Source: an uncultured Bacteroidales bacterium
GTDB lineage: Bacteria > Bacteroidota > Bacteroidia > Bacteroidales > UBA11471
DNA: 61,456 nt
NCBI GenBank assembly: GCA_947625885.1
Contig: CANQQA010000014.1
Span: forward strand, 1-61,456
Direction of reading: 5' to 3'
This document shows, piece by piece, positions 43,339 through 52,639 of the stretch. The notes below the pieces were generated by a model, which made no database searches, was not told the DNA's origin, and saw only the letters and a program-made list of their open reading frames with translations. The position numbers and the translations under genes are program-made. The first letter of the stretch is position 1, and the number at the start of each line of letters is the position of its first letter.

Positions 43339-43364
43339 AAGAATTTTTGTAAAAACATCGAAAA

Positions 43365-44027
43365 ATGAATGTACGCATCGACGAGAGTTGGAAAAAACGG
43401 CTGCAATCGGAATTTGAGGCGCCTTATTTCAAAGAGCTTACCGATTTTGTGCGGCAGGAGTATGCCACAACGCGGGTTTATCCGCCCGGAAGCCAGATGT
43501 TTGCGGCTTTCGATGCCTGCCCCTTCGAGCAGGTGAAAGTGGTTATTTTGGGGCAAGACCCGTATCACGAACCCGGACAGGCGCACGGGCTTTGCTTTTC
43601 GGTGAACGACGGCGTGCCCTTCCCGCCGTCGCTGCAAAACATTTTCAAAGAGATACACGACGATTTGGGCACTCCCATACCCACGAGCGGCAATCTCACC
43701 CGCTGGGCGCAGCAGGGCGTGTTGCTGCTCAACGCCACGCTGACGGTGCGCGCGCATCAGGCGGGGTCGCACCAGAACAAGGGCTGGGAGCAGTTTACCG
43801 ATGCCGTGATACACGCACTGGCGCAGGAGCGGGAACATTTGGTATTCATTTTGTGGGGCTCGTATGCGCAGCGCAAGGGCGATTTCATCGACCGCAGCCG
43901 CCATTTGGTGTTGCAGTCGCCGCACCCGTCGCCACTCTCGGCGCATCGCGGATTTTTCGGAAACCGTCATTTCAGCCGAGCCAACGAATATTTACAGGCG
44001 CACGGCATAACCCCCATACAGTGGTAA
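43365..44027 (+). CDS. ung: Uracil-DNA glycosylase
   Basis: A 220-residue family 1 uracil-DNA glycosylase: the water-activating motif VVILGQDPYHEPGQAHGLCF and the Leu-insertion loop HPSPLSAHRGFFGNRHF. It removes uracil from DNA in base-excision repair. The length is normal. The C_GCAxxG_C_C gene starts 4 bp after its stop, so the two are translationally coupled. Confidence 0.97.
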   Translation: MNVRIDESWKKRLQSEFEAPYFKELTDFVRQEYATTRVYPPGSQMFAAFDACPFEQVKVVILGQDPYHEPGQAHGLCFSVNDGVPFPPSLQNIFKEIHDDLGTPIPTSGNLTRWAQQGVLLLNATLTVRAHQAGSHQNKGWEQFTDAVIHALAQEREHLVFILWGSYAQRKGDFIDRSRHLVLQSPHPSPLSAHRGFFGNRHFSRANEYLQAHGITPIQW

Positions 44028-44031
44028 CGCT

Positions 44032-44496
44032 ATGGAAAAGGTCGATGTAGAGAGTCGGGCAGCTCGTGCCCGCGAATTGTTTACGGCGGGTTACAATTGT
44101 GCGCAATCGGTGTTTTTGGCATACGCCGATGTGTTCGGTATGGACGCGAAAACGGCTGCGCTGGCGACGGCACCGCTGGGCGGCGGCATGGGACGTCTGC
44201 GCGAAGTGTGCGGCGCGGTGAGTGCGGCGTTCATGTTGTCGGGTCTGAAATATGCCTCCGCCGACCCGCAGGACAAGGCGGCGAAGACGCGCTGCTATAC
44301 GGTGGTGCAGGAGCTTGCCGCCCGCTTCCGCAAGGAGAACGGCTCCATTATCTGTCGCGAATTGCTCGGGCTGCCTGCCGGCGCCGATACTCCGGTGCCG
44401 TCCGACCGCACGGAGGCTTATTACCGTCGCCGTCCTTGTGCCGACTATGTCGCCACTGCCGCCCGCATTATCGGCGAAAAACTGAATGAAGAATAA
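44032..44496 (+). CDS. C_GCAxxG_C_C family protein
   Basis: A 154-residue protein with the cysteine spacing of this family: Cys23 (GYNCAQSVFL), Cys60 (REVCGAVSAAFMLSG), and later IICRELLGL and RPCADYVATA. The Gly-rich GGGMGRLRE precedes Cys60. Members probably bind a metal or iron-sulfur centre and are often near redox genes; the precise role is unknown. It is translationally coupled to ung and ends near a bidirectional hairpin terminator. Confidence 0.9.
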   Translation: MEKVDVESRAARARELFTAGYNCAQSVFLAYADVFGMDAKTAALATAPLGGGMGRLREVCGAVSAAFMLSGLKYASADPQDKAAKTRCYTVVQELAARFRKENGSIICRELLGLPAGADTPVPSDRTEAYYRRRPCADYVATAARIIGEKLNEE

Positions 44497-44544
44497 TTTT
44501 TGCGCCGGTATCTCGATTTCGGACGCGATAAATAAAATGACGAA

Positions 44545-44571
44545 GGCTCAAACCTGTTACGGGTTTGAGCC
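44545..44571. terminator. Bidirectional terminator between convergent genes
   Basis: Perfect 10-bp stem GGCTCAAACC (44545-44554) with GGTTTGAGCC (44562-44571), 7-nt loop. T-rich on the minus side (TTCGTCATTTTATTT); less so on the plus side. Confidence 0.6.
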
Positions 44572-44603
44572 TCCACCATTAAAGAGATTTTGAGATTAAA
44601 ACG

Positions 44604-45089
44604 TTACTGCCGGTCGGGAGCGGGTCGCGAAGCACGGGCTTCCCGCATTTTCTGCATTTCGGCTTGCCAACGGGTGTACTTTTCTTCGCCGAGAATTTTT
44701 TGGATTTCCTGCTCGCGCTTTTGGGCGTTTTCCTGTAACTGCTCTCTGCTCAACGGGGCGGGAGTCTCAACATCGCCTTGCGGACGATCGTTTTTCGGTC
44801 GGGCTTTTTGTCCTCCCTCCGGACGCGGCGGACGGTTGCCCTGTCGCTGCGTGCGCATGAATTGTTGCCGTTCCTGCGCCTCTTGCAGGTTGAGCTCGTA
44901 GAGCGCTTTGTATTGCTCGTCGGTGAGGTCGAGCGTTTTTTTCATTTGGTCGGTTTTTGCCTGCGCTCTCATTTCGGGCGTAGCGTGTTGGGGTTCGTGT
45001 CCGCGTTGGGGACGATGACCCTGCGGGTTTTGGGCAGACAGGCACAAAGCGCTTGTCAGGAGCATGGTCGATAGCAAAATCTTTTTCAT
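44604..45089 (-). CDS. Small secreted Spy-like protein (DUF4890-like)
   Basis: A 161-residue exported protein started at ATG 45089. The signal peptide (KILLSTMLLTSALCLSAQ) is nearly the same as that of the adjacent PL11 lyase. The mature part is helical and charged: MKKTLDLTDEQYKALYELNL and AQERQQFMRTQRQ, with a Spy/CpxP-like LTDEQ element, and is rich in Pro, Arg and Gln. It may be a periplasmic chaperone or stress protein; the family name is uncertain. It follows the lyase's terminator region. Confidence 0.82.
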   Translation of the reverse strand: MKKILLSTMLLTSALCLSAQNPQGHRPQRGHEPQHATPEMRAQAKTDQMKKTLDLTDEQYKALYELNLQEAQERQQFMRTQRQGNRPPRPEGGQKARPKNDRPQGDVETPAPLSREQLQENAQKREQEIQKILGEEKYTRWQAEMQKMREARASRPAPDRQ

Positions 45090-45182
45090 AATCGTATGTT
45101 TTTTAAGTTTGTATCGATTAGACAAACGGCTTGGCAAAGGGTTTAACCGCTTCGGTCGAAAGGCGGATTTTGTCGATAAACC

Positions 45183-45216
45183 CGCCCGCCCTGTCGATGA
45201 ATCGGCAGGGCGGGCG
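45183..45216. repeat. Palindromic element, copy 1 (after PL11 lyase)
   Basis: Stem CGCCCGCCCTG (45183-45193) with CAGGGCGGGCG (45206-45216). The 30-bp core 45185-45214 equals the reverse complement of 47141-47170 at 29 of 30 positions. It probably terminates PL11 transcription. Confidence 0.85.
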
Positions 45217-45251
45217 TAGATATATTAAAAGAGATTTTTGCCTAAGAGGGC

Positions 45252-47051
45252 TTATTGTTCACCTAAATAATACGAAGGTACTGGCGATTGGGGATAGCCT
45301 TGACTGCGTTCGACGATGTAGCTGCGGTAAATGGGGTCTTGCATGAGGGTCGTGCGCCGGTCGACGGCAGGAATGCAGGTGGAGTAGATGCGGATTTCGT
45401 TGCCGACGGCGGTAACGATTTCTTCGCGCCAGTCACCCGTGATGTCGCCAATCAATAGTACCATGCCTTCGATGCCCTTAGTCAGCGTCGCGCCGCCCCA
45501 TTTGATGATGCTCCGGCGGCGCATCGTTTCGCGCAACAGGTCGCCGTCCCACCATACCCAGTCGCGGCAGGGCGGTATGAGCTTCGAGTCCGAAGTCAGG
45601 GATTCGCCTTGTGCCGTCAGCAGGTAGCGGGCTTCGCTGCCTCCTTTGCGGTCCTCCGAAGCGAAGCACTCCAATCCGGCATGAGCCGGGTCGATGTCAG
45701 CCACCATGGCGTCGCCTACATGGAACGTGTTGTGCCCGATGTTCCACACCTGTTCGCCCGTTGCGGCATCGACGCAGCAGACTCCGCGTCCGTCTTCATG
45801 GTGCACTTCGACGCCGAACAGCACTTCCATGCCCGGACGTGCGGGGTCGATGTCCGTCAAATAGATTTTGTCGGGGTGCCCCACGCCTGCCGACCACAGC
45901 AGCGAACCGTTGTCGTCGAGCATACAGGCGCCCAGCAGTATTTCATCGCGACCGTCGGCATCGACGTCGCCGACTACCATGTTGTGCGAACCTTGACTGC
46001 GTATCACGGGATTTTCTTCATCGCCGTCCCAGCGCCACAGGTGGGTCAGTTTGCCGTCGTGCAGCTGCCATGCATCGACCAACATCGCCCGATAGGTGCC
46101 GCGAGCGGCGAGAATTGCCGGCGTGCGTCCGTCGAGATATGCCATGCCTATCTGGTGGCGGCTCTGCCGGTTGCGTTCGCCCAGACGCCAAGAGCGTTCA
46201 GGCCACGGCGCGCGGTCGATTTCCTTGCCTGTTTCGCCGTCGAGTACGAGCAGGTATTCGTGTCCGTTCATTACGTGGTGAGTGGAGTCGCGCGTGCCGT
46301 CGGGGCAGATGCGCAGGGCAACCTCTGCCCGACCGTCGCCGTCGAAGTCATAGACGGCGTAGGGCGAATACCACACGCCCGGTTCCACGCCTTCGCCTAA
46401 CGAGTAGCTCCACAAGTGCGTGCCGTCGTGCCGGTAGGCGGAGATGGTGTAGACGGAGTCGAAATGGATTCCCTGTACACCCGGGTCGACATTCGTGGCG
46501 GGGGTGCGGACGACGAAATCGAAGATGCCGTCGCCATCGAGGTCGCCGATGCCGAGCTTGCCCACGCGCCCTTCGGTCTTGAAGGAAACGTAGCGGGGCG
46601 ATTTTTGCAGCTTGTCGAAATCGGCTGCCACCCACGGCGAGGATTCCTCGCTAACGGTTTTCGGGTCGCTGTCGGCGCGGATTACCCGATATTCGGCAAC
46701 GCCTTTGACGGGATTGCGGTCGATGAAATCGGTCGTTTGCGTTATCGGTTTGTTTGTCAGTCGTTTGGATTTTCCTCCCACTCTCCGGTAGAGGTGGAAA
46801 GCGGCGGTTTGCGGGTCGTCGGCAAGCAGCCGCCAGCTGAGGTAAATACCTTTGCCGTCTTCCGACAGGGCGGCGGTCAGTCCGCGTCCCAACTTTTCGC
46901 AAACCCGTTCTGTGGCATAGCCTTCGACAAGCGGTTTCACCTGATGGCTCGGGTGGAGCACTTCGTAGTTATAGACCCGTTCGCGCGGGTCTTGGGCGAA
47001 CAGGCATAGGGCGCTTGTCAATAGAAGGGTAGATAGTAGAAATCTTTTCAT
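45252..47051 (-). CDS. Rhamnogalacturonan lyase (polysaccharide lyase family 11)
   Basis: A 599-residue exported enzyme with signal peptide MKRFLLSTLLLTSALCLFAQ. The mature protein is an eight-bladed beta-propeller with repeated FG-GAP-like calcium loops (GDLDGDGIFDFVVR, YDFDGDGRAEVALR, GDVDADGRDEILLGA) and family motifs such as RGTYRAMLVDAWQL, SRHQIGMAYLDG and CRDWVWWDGDLLRET. PL11 cleaves the rhamnogalacturonan I backbone by beta-elimination. The short N-terminal fibronectin-like part is normal. It lies between LpxA (after terminator 47138-47173) and the Spy-like gene, with no visible SusC/SusD partner, and is probably periplasmic. Confidence 0.94.
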   Translation of the reverse strand: MKRFLLSTLLLTSALCLFAQDPRERVYNYEVLHPSHQVKPLVEGYATERVCEKLGRGLTAALSEDGKGIYLSWRLLADDPQTAAFHLYRRVGGKSKRLTNKPITQTTDFIDRNPVKGVAEYRVIRADSDPKTVSEESSPWVAADFDKLQKSPRYVSFKTEGRVGKLGIGDLDGDGIFDFVVRTPATNVDPGVQGIHFDSVYTISAYRHDGTHLWSYSLGEGVEPGVWYSPYAVYDFDGDGRAEVALRICPDGTRDSTHHVMNGHEYLLVLDGETGKEIDRAPWPERSWRLGERNRQSRHQIGMAYLDGRTPAILAARGTYRAMLVDAWQLHDGKLTHLWRWDGDEENPVIRSQGSHNMVVGDVDADGRDEILLGACMLDDNGSLLWSAGVGHPDKIYLTDIDPARPGMEVLFGVEVHHEDGRGVCCVDAATGEQVWNIGHNTFHVGDAMVADIDPAHAGLECFASEDRKGGSEARYLLTAQGESLTSDSKLIPPCRDWVWWDGDLLRETMRRRSIIKWGGATLTKGIEGMVLLIGDITGDWREEIVTAVGNEIRIYSTCIPAVDRRTTLMQDPIYRSYIVERSQGYPQSPVPSYYLGEQ

Positions 47052-47137
47052 GGTATAATTTATATTGATTTATCATTAGACTTGTCCGATCGTAAAAAGT
47101 TTAATCGTATCGACCGTATCGTGTGTTTTTTATAAAC

Positions 47138-47173
47138 GTGCCCGCCCTGCCGAATCATCGACAGGGCGGGCAC
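47138..47173. repeat. Palindromic element, copy 2 (after lpxA)
   Basis: Stem GTGCCCGCCCTG (47138-47149) with CAGGGCGGGCAC (47162-47173). It is an inverted near-copy of 45183-45216 and probably terminates the RND-lpxA operon. Confidence 0.85.
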
Positions 47174-47197
47174 ATCTATATATAAGGAGAATCGTTG

Positions 47198-47980
47198 TCA
47201 GTTGTTTTCGCCGGAGGTGTCGATGATGCCTTTCGCGCTTTCCAAGAAAGAGAGAATGTAATCTATCTCGGGGCTTCGCGACACGACCTCTTTGATACGG
47301 AGTATGCCGTTTTCGAGGCTGGTGCCCGACGAGTAGACCTGCCGGTAGGCGAGGGCGATGTTTTCGATGGCTTCGTTGCTGAAATTGTGCTGACGGAGTA
47401 TGTAGGCGTTGATGCCCGCATATTTGATGGGGTTGTGTGCCGCCAAGATGTAGGGCGGAATGTCCTTGTCGCTGCGGCAGCCGCTTTTTACCAGCGCCCA
47501 GCTTCCTACCCGACAATTGTCTTTGATGATGACACGACCGGCGAGTACGGCGCAGCTGTGTATGTGGCAGTTGCCGGCGATGTCGCTGTCGTTGCCCAAA
47601 ATGCAGGAATCATCGACGCGGCTGTCGTGCCCGATGCGGGCGCCTTTGAGCAGGTAGTTGCCGTTTCCGATGACGGTTTCGCCTTCTGGGAGAGTAGCCC
47701 GATTGATAATGGCGTATTCGCGGATATAGTTGTTGTCGCCTATCTGCAAACGGGTGGCTTCACCTTTGAACATGAAATCCTGCGGCTCCGCGCCGAGTAT
47801 GGCGCCCTGAAACACCCGATTGTTTTTTCCCATCGTGGTACCTGCCAGCACGCTGGCGTAGGACATGATTTCGCAGTTATCTCCGATAACGACGTCTTTG
47901 TCGATGTAGGCGAAAGGGTGTATCGTTACGTTTTCCCCTATTTGGGCTTTGGAATCGACGTATGCTAATGGGCTGATCAT
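47198..47980 (-). CDS. lpxA: LpxA-type UDP-GlcNAc O-acyltransferase
   Basis: A 260-residue left-handed beta-helix protein: repeated hexapeptides (VTIHPFAYIDKDVVIGDNCE, IMSYASVLAGTTMGKNNRVF) and the catalytic His in GARIGHDSRVDDSC, with the C-terminal helical substrate part (NPIKYAGINAYILRQHNF). It transfers a 3-hydroxyacyl chain to UDP-GlcNAc in lipid A synthesis. It starts 21 bp after the RND outer-membrane factor gene, so it is probably co-transcribed with the efflux system rather than with lpxD/lpxC. It could be a paralogue of the main LpxA; the other lpx genes are not in the window. Confidence 0.8.
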   Translation of the reverse strand: MISPLAYVDSKAQIGENVTIHPFAYIDKDVVIGDNCEIMSYASVLAGTTMGKNNRVFQGAILGAEPQDFMFKGEATRLQIGDNNYIREYAIINRATLPEGETVIGNGNYLLKGARIGHDSRVDDSCILGNDSDIAGNCHIHSCAVLAGRVIIKDNCRVGSWALVKSGCRSDKDIPPYILAAHNPIKYAGINAYILRQHNFSNEAIENIALAYRQVYSSGTSLENGILRIKEVVSRSPEIDYILSFLESAKGIIDTSGENN

Positions 47981-48001
47981 AGTATGTACGTTTTTAAGGA
48001 A

Positions 48002-49411
48002 TTATTTTTTTTCGTCCTCTATTTCACGACCGCCGCCCAAAGCATGGTAGAGACTTACGACGGCAATCATGGACTGGTAGGTGTCCGATACTTCCGACAA
48101 CTGCGCGCTGAGCAGCGACTGCTGGGCGGTCAGTACTTCGAGGTAGGTCGAGGTGCCGAGCTTCATCAACGATTCGGTATATTCTACGGCATCGTGCAGG
48201 GCTGCCACCTGCAAGTGGCGCTGGGCGAGTATCTCGTTGTACGACTGGTATTGGTAGAGCGCGTCGCTCACCTCTTTGCCGGCGTTGAGTATCGTCTGCT
48301 GGAATCCGATAGCGGCGATTTCCTGTTGCGCTTTGGCGGCTTTGAGGCGTGCCAAGTTGCTGCCGTGATTGAAGATTGGCTGCACGAGCGAGGCGGCTGC
48401 CGAGAGCAGGAGTTTTCCCGGATTGATAATCGTGCTTCCGGCAGAGTTCGTCCACCCTGCTGAGCCCGAAATCACCAGATTGGGATAGAGCGCCGAGCGG
48501 GCGATGTTCGTCGAATAATAGGCAGAAGCCAGCGACATTTCGGCAGCTTGCACGTCGGGACGGTTTGCCAGCATCTGTACCGGCACGCCGGCGTGCAGCA
48601 TATCGGGCAGCGTTTGGTCGTCGAATGAGCCGCGTGCAATGGTTTGCGGAGCTTGATAGAGCAGCGTCGAGAGGCTGTTTTCCGTTTCCCGAATCTGCCG
48701 GCGCAGTGCCGGAATGGAGGCGGCAATCATGCGGCAGTTGGCTTCGCTTTGGGCGATAGCGGCTTCGTTGGTCATGCCGCCGATTTTCATGTCGCGCATG
48801 GTTTGCACGCTTTGTTCCCACAAGAGGGCGGTTTCTTCGGTGATGGCGAGCTGCTTGTCGAGCATCAGCAGCGTGTAGTAGCCGTTGGCAATGGCGGCGA
48901 TGATTTGCGTGCGGACGGCTTGTGCGTAGGCTTTGCTCTGTACGAGGGCGGCTTTTGCGTTCCGTTTGGAGTTCATCAGCCTGCCGAAGATGTCGATTTC
49001 CCAGCTTGCGGTAATAGGCACGTTATAGGTCCACGACGCCTTCTTGAGGTCGAAACTGCTGACGGCACCCTGCGGGGAGAGGGTGAACGACGGCAGGAAT
49101 GCCAGCCGTGCAGCCTTGAAATCGGCTTGTACCGCTTCGACTTGCAACAGCGCGCTTTGCAGGTCGCTGTTCTTCTCCAATCCCGCACGGATAAGCGTTT
49201 GTAAAGCAGGGTCGGTGAAAATCTCCGTCCAATCCATGTCCCCGATATTGAGGCTGTCGTCGGGCAGCGCTTCGCCGGCGGGTATCGTGTCGCGGAACAG
49301 ACCTTCCGTCGTTATATCGTCGGGACGTTGGTATTTTCGGTATATGTGGCAGCTGTTGAGCATCGAAGCCAAGACCATGCCGCATACGGTATATAGAATG
49401 ATTCGTTTCAT
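48002..49411 (-). CDS. RND efflux outer membrane lipoprotein (NodT/OprM family)
   Basis: A 469-residue outer membrane factor started at ATG 49411. The lipobox is ASMLNSC. Family features include the two repeated helical/beta halves, ASWEIDIFGRLMNSKRNAKA and PDVQAAEMSLASAYYSTNIA. It forms the trimeric channel of the RND tripartite pump. The RND permease gene ends at 49425, 13 bp before this start codon. Confidence 0.95.
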   Translation of the reverse strand: MKRIILYTVCGMVLASMLNSCHIYRKYQRPDDITTEGLFRDTIPAGEALPDDSLNIGDMDWTEIFTDPALQTLIRAGLEKNSDLQSALLQVEAVQADFKAARLAFLPSFTLSPQGAVSSFDLKKASWTYNVPITASWEIDIFGRLMNSKRNAKAALVQSKAYAQAVRTQIIAAIANGYYTLLMLDKQLAITEETALLWEQSVQTMRDMKIGGMTNEAAIAQSEANCRMIAASIPALRRQIRETENSLSTLLYQAPQTIARGSFDDQTLPDMLHAGVPVQMLANRPDVQAAEMSLASAYYSTNIARSALYPNLVISGSAGWTNSAGSTIINPGKLLLSAAASLVQPIFNHGSNLARLKAAKAQQEIAAIGFQQTILNAGKEVSDALYQYQSYNEILAQRHLQVAALHDAVEYTESLMKLGTSTYLEVLTAQQSLLSAQLSEVSDTYQSMIAVVSLYHALGGGREIEDEKK

Positions 49412-49424
49412 ACTGCGTTTCGCT

Positions 49425-52400
49425 TTATTGTTTTTTCGATTTGGTATATTGCTCGATTTCGGCAAGAATATCTTTGTTGTCGAGGTCGTTCCATACCAGC
49501 GGTTTCACTTTTTCCTGAATGGTCTGGAATACGACGAACAATGCCGGCACGACGAATATCTGGCATATCATACCGATGAGCATACCGCCTACGGCGCCCG
49601 AACCCAGCGTGCTGTTGCCGTTGGCGCCGACACCGTGTGCGAACATCATGGGCAAAAGACCGACGACCATTGCCAAAGAGGTCATGAGGATAGGACGCAG
49701 ACGGGCTGCCGCACCGCTGATAGCGGCATTGATGATAGGCATACCGGTGCGCCGGCGGTCGAGCGAAAATTCCACGATAAGAATGGCGTTCTTTGCCAAC
49801 AGACCGATGAGCATGATCAAGGCGATTTGCAGGTAGATGTTGTTTTCGACGTCCATGATAGAGGCGAAGATGAAGCTGCCTGCCAGACCGAACGGTACGG
49901 AGAGCAATACGGCAAGAGGCAGAATGTAGCTTTCGTATTGCGCACTCAACAACAGATAGACGAATACGAAGCAGAGCATGAAGATGATAGCGGTGGTGCC
50001 GCTGCTCGTACTTTGCTCTTCACGCGTCATACCCGAAAATTCGTATCCGAAACCTACGGGCAGCGAAGAAGCTGCCACCTCTTGGATAGCTTTGATGGCT
50101 TCACCCGAGCTGTATCCGGCAGCGGGGTTACCATTGACGGTCATGGCGGTGAACATATTAAAACGCTCGATGACGTCGGGACCATATACCTTTTTCAGCG
50201 TAATAAAGTTGGTGATGGGAGCCATTTCGGCGCCGTTGCGTATTTTGATGTTGTTCAGACTTTCGGGGCTGACGCGCGCTTGCGGGTCGGCTTGTATCAT
50301 GACACGGTAGAGCTTGCCGAACCGGTTGAAGTTGGAAGCGTATATACCGCCGAAGTAGCCTTGCAGAGCGCTCAATACGTCTCTCGGCGATACGCCTGCC
50401 CGTTTGCACTTGGCAACATCGACATCGACGAGGTATTGCGGGAATGTCGGGTTGAACGTCGTTGCAGCCGTAGATATTTCCGGACGCTTCATCAGTTCGG
50501 CGAGGAAATCTTGTGCCACCTGATAGAAGTTGTCGAGCGAACCGCCCGTCTTGTCTTGCAGGTTAAATTCGAAACCGTTGCTGATACTGTAACCCGGAAT
50601 CATAGGCGGCGCGAAGCAGAGCACGCGGGCGTCTTTCACTTCGAGAGCGCATCGTCCGTAGATGACGCCGATGACCGAATTGACGTCCATGCCTTTGCCT
50701 TTACGTTCGTCCCACGGTTTGAGCTGGACGAAGAAAGAGGCGTATGTGTTGCCTTCTCCGCCGATAAGGCTGAATCCCAAGATACCGGTCGTACTTTCGA
50801 CGGCGGGGTGCGACATGAGTATTTCATTGACTTGCTGCACGACGGCTTCGGTGCGCTCTTGCGAGCTGCCCGGTTGCAAGTCGATGGTAATCATGATAGT
50901 ACCCGTATCTTCGTTGGGGATAAGTCCCGTCGGGGTGGTGTTCATCAAAACGATAAGTGCGGCGATGCCCACGATGACACCTGCAAACGAAAGTTTTTTG
51001 TGTTTGACGAAGTGCGATACGCCGACTTTGTATTTGGAGAGCAGCGAATCGTAAGCGGCATTGAACGCCGTTTGGAAACGTTTTGCCATAGAGGGCTTGC
51101 CCTCTTTTTCGTCTTTATGCGGTTTCAGCAGGACGGCGCACAGGGCAGGACTCAGCGTCAAGGCATTGACAGCCGAGAAGCCGATGGCGATTGCCATCGT
51201 CAAACCGAATTGACGGTAGAATGTTCCTGATGTTCCCGTCATGAAGCTCACGGGAATGAACACCGACATCATGACCAATGTAATGGAGAGAATGGCGCCC
51301 GAGAGTTCGCCCATGGCGTCGATAGCCGCTTTACGCGGCGACTTGTAGCCTTGGTCGAGCTTGGCATGGACGCCCTCGACGACGACTATGGCGTCGTCGA
51401 CCACAATGGCGATAGCCAGCACGAGTGCGCAGAGCGTCAGCAGGTTGAGGCTGAATCCGATAAGGAACAGTACGAAGAACGTACCGATGAGCGATACCGG
51501 AATGGCAATGGCGGGAATAAGCGTAGAACGAAAATCCTGCAAGAAAACATAGACGACGAGGAATACGAGCAGGAATGCCTCGACGAGCGTTTTTGCCACC
51601 TCATGGATAGAGGCGAAAAGGAAGTCGTTGGCATTCATCGACACCAAGAATGCCATACCTGCCGGCAGGTCTTTGCTCATATCGTCGAGCAGTGCGGTGA
51701 TGTTTTTGATGATTTCGGTGGCGTTGGAACCGGCGGTCTGATATACGATAGCGGTTGCAGCGTTGTGTCCGCTCATGAAGTTTTTGTAACCGTAAATCAG
51801 ACGGCCCAGTTCGATTTCGGCAACATCTTTCAGGTAGAGAATCTGCCCGTCGGGGTTGGCGCGTATAATTATGTCGCCGAACTGTTCGGCAGTCTGCAAG
51901 CGACCTTTATACGTAAGCACGTATTGGAACGACTGGTTGCCTTGGTCGCCGAATTGACCCGGAGCGGCTTCGATGTTTTGTTCTGCCAGAACGGCGGTTA
52001 TGTCGCTCGGCATAAGACCGTATTGTGCCATCACGTCGGGTTTGAGCCAGATGCGCATGGAGTAGTCCGATGCCATGACGCTGGCATCGCCTACGCCCGG
52101 AACACGCTGTACCTGCGGAATGACGTTGATTTTCATGTAGTTTTCAAGAAAATCGAAGTTGTAACGGTCGTCGGTACTGTACAGAGAGAATACGACCAGC
52201 ATACTCGTCTGGCGCTTCTCCGTAATCACGCCCACTTGCGTAACCTCCGCCGGCAGCAGACCTTGCGCTTTGGCAACGCGGTTTTGTACATTGACCGCTG
52301 CCATATCGGGGTCGGTGCCCTGTTTGAAATATATGGTGATGGTGGCGGAGCCTGTGTTGGTGGCGGAGGAAGTCATGTACATCATGTTTTCCACACCGTT

Positions 52401-52610
52401 GATGGCTTCTTCCAAAGGTGCGATGACACTGTTGAGCACCGTTTGGGCATTGGCACCCGTGTAGGTGGTCGATACCTCTATGGTAGGCGGTGCTATGTCC
52501 GGGTATTGGGTGATAGGTATGGATACTAATCCCAAAGCTCCCAATATGACCATGAAAATGGAGATGACGGTCGAGAGTACCGGACGGTTGATGAATCTGT
52601 CTAACTTCAT
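49425..52610 (-). CDS. RND multidrug efflux permease (HAE1/AcrB family)
   Basis: A 1061-residue inner membrane pump of full length. Motifs include FINRPVLSTVISIFMVILGA at the N-terminus, TTYTGANAQTV, CALVLAIAIVVDDAIVVVEG with the proton-relay Asp pair in TM4, and the second repeat with LMIGLLAKNAILIVEF. Residues of the substrate pathway cannot be used to fix specificity. It exports drugs, bile salts or lipids by proton antiport. It sits between the adaptor and outer-membrane factor genes in the usual order. Confidence 0.97.
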   Translation of the reverse strand: MKLDRFINRPVLSTVISIFMVILGALGLVSIPITQYPDIAPPTIEVSTTYTGANAQTVLNSVIAPLEEAINGVENMMYMTSSATNTGSATITIYFKQGTDPDMAAVNVQNRVAKAQGLLPAEVTQVGVITEKRQTSMLVVFSLYSTDDRYNFDFLENYMKINVIPQVQRVPGVGDASVMASDYSMRIWLKPDVMAQYGLMPSDITAVLAEQNIEAAPGQFGDQGNQSFQYVLTYKGRLQTAEQFGDIIIRANPDGQILYLKDVAEIELGRLIYGYKNFMSGHNAATAIVYQTAGSNATEIIKNITALLDDMSKDLPAGMAFLVSMNANDFLFASIHEVAKTLVEAFLLVFLVVYVFLQDFRSTLIPAIAIPVSLIGTFFVLFLIGFSLNLLTLCALVLAIAIVVDDAIVVVEGVHAKLDQGYKSPRKAAIDAMGELSGAILSITLVMMSVFIPVSFMTGTSGTFYRQFGLTMAIAIGFSAVNALTLSPALCAVLLKPHKDEKEGKPSMAKRFQTAFNAAYDSLLSKYKVGVSHFVKHKKLSFAGVIVGIAALIVLMNTTPTGLIPNEDTGTIMITIDLQPGSSQERTEAVVQQVNEILMSHPAVESTTGILGFSLIGGEGNTYASFFVQLKPWDERKGKGMDVNSVIGVIYGRCALEVKDARVLCFAPPMIPGYSISNGFEFNLQDKTGGSLDNFYQVAQDFLAELMKRPEISTAATTFNPTFPQYLVDVDVAKCKRAGVSPRDVLSALQGYFGGIYASNFNRFGKLYRVMIQADPQARVSPESLNNIKIRNGAEMAPITNFITLKKVYGPDVIERFNMFTAMTVNGNPAAGYSSGEAIKAIQEVAASSLPVGFGYEFSGMTREEQSTSSGTTAIIFMLCFVFVYLLLSAQYESYILPLAVLLSVPFGLAGSFIFASIMDVENNIYLQIALIMLIGLLAKNAILIVEFSLDRRRTGMPIINAAISGAAARLRPILMTSLAMVVGLLPMMFAHGVGANGNSTLGSGAVGGMLIGMICQIFVVPALFVVFQTIQEKVKPLVWNDLDNKDILAEIEQYTKSKKQ

Positions 52611-52639
52611 ATCTTTTTACCTCTTTGCGAAGTTGTTTA

